From assembly GCA_023953775.1 (NCBI GenBank), contig JAMLJD010000022.1, positions 1-58,011 on the forward strand: a DNA stretch of 58,011 bases, given 5' to 3'. Below the pieces are notes generated by a model. That model was not told the origin of the DNA, ran no database searches, and was given only the letters and a program-made list of their open reading frames with translations. A program made the translations under genes and the position numbers. Below, piece after piece: positions 52,668-58,011 of this stretch. Each line of letters opens with the position of its first letter. The first letter of the stretch is position 1. This DNA is from Rhizobiaceae bacterium. GTDB lineage: Bacteria > Pseudomonadota > Alphaproteobacteria > Rhizobiales > Rhizobiaceae.

Positions 52668-54434
52668 CTACTGCACGGTGAGCGGCACGCGGGCGATCAC
52701 CTTGCGGCCGCCCGCCGCCTCGAGCACGTAGCGGATGTCGTATTCACCCGCCGCCTCCGGAGCTGTCAGCGTGCCGGTCCTGCCGTCCGGCGAGGCGTCG
52801 GTGTAGAAATAGGCAAGCTCCCCGCTCACCTCGGCATAGCCCCGGGGGACGAGGTCGACATAGTCGCCGCCTGCATTCGGGCCCGTCCACTCGAAGCCGA
52901 AGCTCGTTCCCGCCTCGACGGCTTCCGGAGCAGTGATGCTCGCCTGCGCCGGCGTCAAGACCAGCGGCTCGGCAGCAAGAACCCGCCTGCCGTCGGGGCC
53001 TTCCAGGACGTAGCGCACGAGATAGTCGCCGGCATCGCCGGCGGTCTTGATGCTGGCGGTCTCGCCGTCGCTTGAGCTCTCGACGTAGAAATAGGCCAGT
53101 TCGCCGCTGACGTCGGTATATCCGGCCGGCACAAGGTCGATGTAGTCGCCCGCGGCAGCGGGGCCGGTCCAGCTGATGTCGAGCATGGTCCCCGCCATCA
53201 CGGTCGGCGGAAAGGCGAGGCTCGCCTGCGCCTCGACGACGGTCAGCGGCACTTCGGTCAGCAGCTTGCGGCCGTCGGGTGCCTCGAGGACGTAGCGGAG
53301 CTTGTAGTCGCCGGCCTTGCCGGGCGCGCGGATGGAAACCGGATTGCCGGTCTCGACATAGGCGTAGGACAGCTCACCCGAGAACTCCGAATAGGCCTTC
53401 GGCACGATGTCGACATAGTCGCCCTTCTGCCCGGGCCCCTTCCACGTCACCTCGAATGCCTTACCGATCGGAACCGTGGCGGGCGCCACCAGCGCCGTCT
53501 CGCTGTCGGCGACGTCGATAGTCGCCGTGGCGAGAACATGCCGCTTGTCGGGGCCTTCCCAGACGTAGCGCAGCGAATATTTCCCGACCTTGCCGGGCGC
53601 GCGGATCGGAAGCGGCGAACCGGCCTCGACATAGGCATAGGCGAGTTCGTTGCCGATCTGCTTCGCGTCGAGCGGCACGATGTCGATGTAGTCGCCTTCC
53701 GCGCCTGGGCCGGTCCAGTCGACGTCGAGCGTGGCGCCGATCGTCGGCTTGCTTGCCGTCGCGACCGTCGCCTCGGGCAGGACAATCTCGGCCTTCTCTT
53801 CCTTCGGTGCGGGCTTCGCGGCCACCGTCGTGGTCAGCGCGTCGCGCAGCTCGCCTTCGTCCTTGGCCTGGATGTACCTGCCGCCGGTATTCTCGGCCAG
53901 GCATGCGACCTGCCTGCCTTCCTCGCGGCTCAGGCCGAAGCCGACGACATGCGCCGTGAAGTCGACGCCGCTCGTCTCTAGCTCGTTGCCCAACGCGCAC
54001 GGATCGGCATTGCAGGTCTCGATGCCGTCGGTGATCAGGATGACGGTCGCCTTGTCTTCGGTGTAGCGGAGCGCCTCGGCCGCCTGCCTGACCGCTTCGG
54101 AAAGCGGCGTCTTGCCAAGGAACTTCAGCCCGGCGGCGGCATCCGCGATCGCGCCTGCGCTTCCGGCGGCCGGCGGAACCACCAGTTCGATGTCCTGGCA
54201 GTTGCCCTTCTCGCGGTGCCCGTAGGCCATCAGGCCGAGTTCGAGGTCGCCCGGCAGCGTCGGCAGGACGCTCTTCAGGGTCTCGGGCGCGATTTCGAGC
54301 TTCGGCTTGCCGTCGATCTGGCCCCACATCGAGCCCGAGGCATCGAGGACGATGATTGCGCGGTCGGCCGCCTGTGCGCTGCCCGCCATGACACAAAGAC
54401 AAAAGCCGGCAAGGCCGGCGAACAGGTTCCGCAT
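52668..54434 (-). CDS. Secreted VWA protein with four tandem C-terminal repeats
   Basis: 588 residues. A signal peptide (residues 1-22, ...SAQA|A) is followed by a von Willebrand A domain (about 23-210) with an intact MIDAS, DASGSM, and T in TPLSEA and D in ITDGIE. A short linker (PAPKEEKAEI) leads to four tandem repeats of about 91-95 residues (about 217-307, 308-398, 399-492, 493-588). Each has W-T/K-GP, GDY-I/V-D, ELxYxY, and RYV-x-E-x-x-x-x-R. They look like immunoglobulin-like modules. Domain order resembles calcium-activated-channel-like proteins; role unknown. Confidence 0.9.
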   Translation of the reverse strand: MRNLFAGLAGFCLCVMAGSAQAADRAIIVLDASGSMWGQIDGKPKLEIAPETLKSVLPTLPGDLELGLMAYGHREKGNCQDIELVVPPAAGSAGAIADAAAGLKFLGKTPLSEAVRQAAEALRYTEDKATVILITDGIETCNADPCALGNELETSGVDFTAHVVGFGLSREEGRQVACLAENTGGRYIQAKDEGELRDALTTTVAAKPAPKEEKAEIVLPEATVATASKPTIGATLDVDWTGPGAEGDYIDIVPLDAKQIGNELAYAYVEAGSPLPIRAPGKVGKYSLRYVWEGPDKRHVLATATIDVADSETALVAPATVPIGKAFEVTWKGPGQKGDYVDIVPKAYSEFSGELSYAYVETGNPVSIRAPGKAGDYKLRYVLEAPDGRKLLTEVPLTVVEAQASLAFPPTVMAGTMLDISWTGPAAAGDYIDLVPAGYTDVSGELAYFYVESSSDGETASIKTAGDAGDYLVRYVLEGPDGRRVLAAEPLVLTPAQASITAPEAVEAGTSFGFEWTGPNAGGDYVDLVPRGYAEVSGELAYFYTDASPDGRTGTLTAPEAAGEYDIRYVLEAAGGRKVIARVPLTVQ

Positions 54435-54592
54435 CGCTATCTCATTCCCTCGTGAAAGACGCGGCGAAGCTAGAGCCGTTCACCGGCAAATGGAAGCGCT
54501 TTGATGGCGTGGTTCGACCGCCCGGCGCTGGGGCAGGCAGGCCACGACCAGTGTCGCGGCGCGCCCGCCCTTGTCGCCGGAACTGGGCCTCG

Positions 54593-55978
54593 TCAGTGAC
54601 CGAGCAGGGCGCTCGGCAGCCACAGCACGATCTCCGGGAACAGGATGCACAGGAGGAGCCCGAAGAGCTGCAGCGCCACGAACGGTATGATGCCCTTGTA
54701 GATATCCTGGATCTTCACCTCCGGCGGGGCGACGCCCTTCATGTAGAACAGCGCGAAGCCGAAGGGCGGGGTCAGGAACGAGGTCTGCAGATTGACCGCC
54801 GCCAGGATCAGGAACCAAATGATGTTGGCCTGGCTGATACCGTCCCACACGCCGACATGGCCGTGGAAGTCGAGCAGGCCGACGATCGGCGCGAAGACCG
54901 GCATGACGATCAGCGTGATCTCGATCCAGTCGAAGAAGAAGCCGAGCAGGAAGATCATCAGCATCAGCACCGCCAGGATGCTCCACGGCCCGACGCCAGT
55001 GCTCTGGATGAAATCAACGATAAGATGTTCGCCGCCCAGCGCCCGGAACACGTAGGAGAAGCAGGTGGCGCCGACAAAGATGCCGAACAGCATCGCGCCG
55101 GTCAGCGCGGAGCGCTCGCAGACCTCGCGGAACACTGGCCAGGTCAGGCTGCCGTTGAACAGCGCCAGCAGGACCGAACCGCCCGCGCCGACGCCGGCAG
55201 CCTCCGTGGGCGTCGCCCAGCCGGCGAATATCGAGCCCAGCACCAGCGCGATCAGGAAGATCGGCGGCACGAAACTCTTGACGATCATCAGCCAGAATTC
55301 GCCGCGCGTGTCCGGCCCCTGCTCGTCGGGCAGCGGCGGTGCGAGATGCGGTTTGAAATGCGCCAGCGCCCAGATGTAGACGAAGTAGAGCGCCGACAGC
55401 AGCAGGCCCGGCAGCACCGCGGCGATGAAGACGGTACCGACCGGCACCGACAACAGGTCCGACATGATGACCAGCATGATCGACGGCGGAATCAGGATGC
55501 CGAGCGTGCCCGACGCCGCGATCGTGCCGGTGGCCAAAGGCAGGTCGTAGCGCCGCTCGATCATCACCGGCAGCGCCATCAGCGTGATCATCACAACCGA
55601 GGCGCCGATGATGCCGGTGGTCGCTGCCATGATGGTACCCATCAGGGTGACCGACAGCGCCAGACCGCCGGGAACCCGGCGCAAGAGGATCTGCAACGTG
55701 TTCAGGAGGTCGCGCGCGACGCCGGATTTTTCCAGCATGGTGCCCATGAAGATGAACATGGGGATCGCGACCAGCACCGGGCTCTCCATGGTCGAGCCGT
55801 AGATGCGCAGCGTGATCAGCGAGAGCTGCTGCAGGCGGAACATGCCGACCATGTCGCCGATCAGCGCGAAGGCGAGGCCGACGCCGCCGAGCACGAAGGC
55901 GACGGGATAGCCGGTGAACAGGAGCAGCCCGAGGGCGAAGAACATCCACAGCGGCATCAAGTGCAGGATGGTGTCCAT
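54593..55978 (-). CDS. dctM: TRAP transporter large permease (DctM/TakM type)
   Basis: 461 residues with about 12-13 membrane segments. The DctM signature GTIAASGTLGILIPPSIMLV lies near residue 142, and the second half repeats it with TSFLTPPFGFALFY near 410. It is the secondary transport channel that uses the sodium gradient. It starts 4 bases after the small-subunit stop, on the same strand. A GAGG-like site precedes the ATG at 55978. Confidence 0.95.
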   Translation of the reverse strand: MDTILHLMPLWMFFALGLLLFTGYPVAFVLGGVGLAFALIGDMVGMFRLQQLSLITLRIYGSTMESPVLVAIPMFIFMGTMLEKSGVARDLLNTLQILLRRVPGGLALSVTLMGTIMAATTGIIGASVVMITLMALPVMIERRYDLPLATGTIAASGTLGILIPPSIMLVIMSDLLSVPVGTVFIAAVLPGLLLSALYFVYIWALAHFKPHLAPPLPDEQGPDTRGEFWLMIVKSFVPPIFLIALVLGSIFAGWATPTEAAGVGAGGSVLLALFNGSLTWPVFREVCERSALTGAMLFGIFVGATCFSYVFRALGGEHLIVDFIQSTGVGPWSILAVLMLMIFLLGFFFDWIEITLIVMPVFAPIVGLLDFHGHVGVWDGISQANIIWFLILAAVNLQTSFLTPPFGFALFYMKGVAPPEVKIQDIYKGIIPFVALQLFGLLLCILFPEIVLWLPSALLGH

Positions 55979-55982
55979 AGGC

Positions 55983-56990
55983 TCAGCCCTGCTGCGCGCT
56001 TGTGTCGGGCATGTCGGCATGGTGGACGCCGGAATAATATCCCGAGGCCCCCTTCAACCGTTCAGGCCCGAACAGGTAGACGATGCATTTCAGCGCCACG
56101 GATGCGCCGGCCAGCGCCAGGACCGAGAAGCCCAGCGGCAGGAACGACTTGATCACGAAGCGGTATTCGAGGCCGGTCTGCGCCGAGGATTTCTCCATGA
56201 TGGAGAAGGCGCGCTCGGCGAAGTCGGTGCCGTAGAGCACCACGATGTAGCAATAGGGCACGAGGAAGAAGACGCAGCCGGCAAGTTCCAGCCACACGCG
56301 GGTGCGCGGGCCAAGCTTCTCGCGCACCAGTTCGATGCGGACATGGGCGTCCTTCACATAGGCATAGCCGAGGCACATCAGGAACAGGACCGCGTGCAGG
56401 TGCCATTCCATTTCCTGCAGGCGCGTCGAAGTGAAGACCTGGTACCAGGAGGTGGCGGTGAAGCCGGGATCGAGATCGAGATATTTGCGCTGCAGGACGT
56501 CGTAGACGATGATCAGGATCATCGGCAGGTAGAGCATCGCCGCCGCCAGCCCGACGCGGCTGCAGAACGTCGCCAGCGCCTCGCTTTCGCCCAGCATGAA
56601 GGCATGCGCGCCGTCCCGGGCGCGCCGCGCCGAGATCACGAACAGAAGCACCACCAGCAACGCGATCGCCAGCATCAGCCAGAAGGCGTAGGGCTCCAGC
56701 GCCGCAAAGAAATCGATCAGGCGCTGCGCGGCCTCGTCGCCCTTCTTGGCGAGCCGGTTCAGCGCGTTGAGCTCGCGCTGGGTGATCGAGAACGGATGTA
56801 CGAGCAGGATCGCGAAACTGCCGATCACGGTGGCGGCGGCCATCCAGCCGGGGCCGGTGCGCAGCCATGCCGCCAGCGCCAGCGCGGCGAGCAGAATGGC
56901 GAGCGCGACGAAGATGCCGGTGGTGCCTTGCGGCAGAATCACCAAGGCGACCGCCGCGGCGATCGCAATCAAAGCTGAAATGGAACCCAT
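55983..56990 (-). CDS. dctQ: TRAP transporter small permease with long N-terminal extension
   Basis: 335 residues. A normal DctQ has four membrane segments and about 160-200 residues; here the DctQ domain occupies about residues 145-335 (segments around 150-170, 195-215, 240-260, 285-305). The first 145 residues add three to four further hydrophobic segments (about 1-20, 25-40, 48-65 and 103-122). Such long DctQ proteins go with the TakP-type transporters of dicarboxylate or keto acids. It lies 4 bases upstream of dctM and 68 bases downstream of the binding protein gene. Confidence 0.9.
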   Translation of the reverse strand: MGSISALIAIAAAVALVILPQGTTGIFVALAILLAALALAAWLRTGPGWMAAATVIGSFAILLVHPFSITQRELNALNRLAKKGDEAAQRLIDFFAALEPYAFWLMLAIALLVVLLFVISARRARDGAHAFMLGESEALATFCSRVGLAAAMLYLPMILIIVYDVLQRKYLDLDPGFTATSWYQVFTSTRLQEMEWHLHAVLFLMCLGYAYVKDAHVRIELVREKLGPRTRVWLELAGCVFFLVPYCYIVVLYGTDFAERAFSIMEKSSAQTGLEYRFVIKSFLPLGFSVLALAGASVALKCIVYLFGPERLKGASGYYSGVHHADMPDTSAQQG

Positions 56991-57058
56991 GAGCCTCTAC
57001 CGCTAAGCCGCCGGTCCGCGTCGAGCGCGGACCGGCATGTCGAAGGAAAGGCGGTTGG

Positions 57059-58011
57059 TCAGTTGCGCGGCATGTAGCCGAGATCACGCCAGCGCTTGTA
57101 GCGGGTACGGAATTCCGACAGCGACTTCCAGGCGCGGTCGAAATCGGCGTCCGCCGCGGCTTCGGCCGTGACGACTTCCGTCCAGGCGCCCTCGAGCGTG
57201 TCGAGGATTTCCTTCGGCCAGGTATGGATGGTCACGCCTTCGGCCTCGAGCTTCTCGAGCGCACCGAACTGGATCGCCTCGCCTTCGGCCAGGCCGTTGG
57301 CGATGCCCGCGTCGCAGACCGTCTCGATCTGGAGCTGCGTCGTCTCGTCGAGACCTTCCCAGGTGTCGAGGTTGATCATCAGGTCGAACAGGGTCGACTG
57401 CTGGTGCCAGCCCGGGAAATAGTAGTGCTTGGCGACCTGGTAGAAGCCGAGATTGAGGTCGATCGCCGGCATCGAGAATTCGGTCGCGTCGATGGTGCCG
57501 AGCTCAAGCGCGGGGAAGATGTCGCCGCCGGCCAGAAGCTGGGTCGAGACGCCCATCTTCTCCATCACCTTGGCGCCGAGGCCGAAGAAGCGCATCTTCA
57601 GGCCCTTCAGGTCGTCGACCGAATTGATCTCCTTGCGGAACCAGCCCGATGCTTCCGGCGCGATGATGCCGCAATGGATCGAGTGGATGTTGCTCTTGTG
57701 GTAGATCTCCTCGAACATCTCCTTGCCGCCGCCATATTTGATCCAGGCGAGATATTCGCCCGCCTCGGGGCCGAACGGCACTGCCGCGAAGAGCTGCAGC
57801 GAAGGCACCTTGCCGGCCCAGTAGCCCGGCGTCGACCAGCCGGCCGCGACCGCGCCCGACGACACGGCGTCGAAGACCTCCAGCGCCGGCACGATGGCGC
57901 CCGGTTCCTGGAACTCGATCGTCACCGCGCCGTCGGTGACGGCGGTGACGCGCTCGGCAACCCATTTGCCGAGCGTTCCGAGCTGCGTCAGCGAGCCCGG
58001 ATAGGTCGATT
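57059..58011 (-). CDS. dctP: TRAP transporter periplasmic binding protein, TakP-like (partial)
   Basis: The reading frame is open from the stop at 57059 to the right edge; the start codon lies outside the window. The visible sequence begins STYPGSLTQLGTLGKWVAE, then AGWSTPGYWAGK and LQLFAAVPFG, a pattern of TakP-like binding proteins for pyruvate and related keto acids. The C-terminal half has the family blocks GLKMRFFGLGAKVMEKMG and ELGTIDATEFSMPAIDLNLG. It is the first gene of the dctP-Q-M operon. Confidence 0.92.
   Translation of the reverse strand, partial: STYPGSLTQLGTLGKWVAERVTAVTDGAVTIEFQEPGAIVPALEVFDAVSSGAVAAGWSTPGYWAGKVPSLQLFAAVPFGPEAGEYLAWIKYGGGKEMFEEIYHKSNIHSIHCGIIAPEASGWFRKEINSVDDLKGLKMRFFGLGAKVMEKMGVSTQLLAGGDIFPALELGTIDATEFSMPAIDLNLGFYQVAKHYYFPGWHQQSTLFDLMINLDTWEGLDETTQLQIETVCDAGIANGLAEGEAIQFGALEKLEAEGVTIHTWPKEILDTLEGAWTEVVTAEAAADADFDRAWKSLSEFRTRYKRWRDLGYMPRN

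Noticed and set aside
54452..56152. 566-codon open frame on the plus strand
   Set aside because: Antisense to dctM and dctQ. Mostly Asp, Arg, Gln and His, the complement of hydrophobic codons, with no fold signature.

Overview
The window looks like the chromosome of a free-living alphaproteobacterium of the order Hyphomicrobiales (Rhizobiales), most like the Mesorhizobium/Phyllobacteriaceae relatives. The DNA is GC-rich with tightly packed genes. Supporting lineage marks are a tRNA-His lacking the G-1 residue and carrying A73, a perfect rhizobial iron control element (Irr box), two perfect CtrA boxes (TTAA-N7-TTAA), a DivJ/PleC/PdhS-type histidine kinase, a phasin, and a divergent ScfR-type regulator/isocitrate lyase pair. 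No rRNA, CRISPR array, prophage, transposase or integrase was seen. Genus and species cannot be fixed from the sequence alone.

Layout. 1-3822: end of a GntR/FadR-type regulator, then lutABC (lactate oxidation) and a PP2A-like metallophosphatase in the same operon. 3850-9226: a tiny membrane protein, an uncharacterised CxxC protein, rsmE, gshA, a SAM methyltransferase and a DUF937 protein. 9246-14398: transglutaminase-like/AraC pair, DUF1127 protein divergent from a LysR regulator, xseA and tRNA-His. 14526-18901: phasin with a duplicated terminator, and a 1174-residue hybrid-free sensor kinase behind a CtrA box. 18970-21958: an Irr box followed by an iron ABC transporter (binding protein and permease, no ATPase nearby). 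22455-24281: AsmA-like protein.

24288-31350 is a leftward polyamine block: acylphosphatase, EamA exporter, a glutamine-synthetase-like (PuuA-type) enzyme and potF-G-H-I. 31428-34005: quinone oxidoreductase, fatty acid desaturase behind a second CtrA box, and a GFA protein. 34131-35235 is an AT-richer islet with one radical SAM/SPASM gene, the most foreign-looking part of the window. 35236-38496: ScfR-like regulator, aceA and a small conserved protein. 38718-42225: degenerate receiver protein, a second PuuA-type synthetase and a PuuB-type FAD oxidase, interrupted by two palindromic repeat elements. 42301-43107: DUF2189 membrane protein.

43117-48440 is a leftward cluster ALDH-SDR-DASS transporter-cytochrome P450 that could form an oxidation pathway. 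48634-52655 is zwf-pgl-edd (Entner-Doudoroff entry). 52668-54434 is a secreted VWA protein with four tandem repeat domains. 54593-58011 is a TRAP transporter of the TakP type, whose binding protein runs off the right edge.

Taken together the window codes for carbon scavenging (lactate, acetate/fatty acids via glyoxylate, polyamines, organic acids, hexoses), storage (phasin) and redox/iron homeostasis. The parts most worth following up are the orphan radical SAM islet, the palindromic repeats at 40696-40865, the P450 operon, the CtrA boxes and the repeat-bearing VWA protein.
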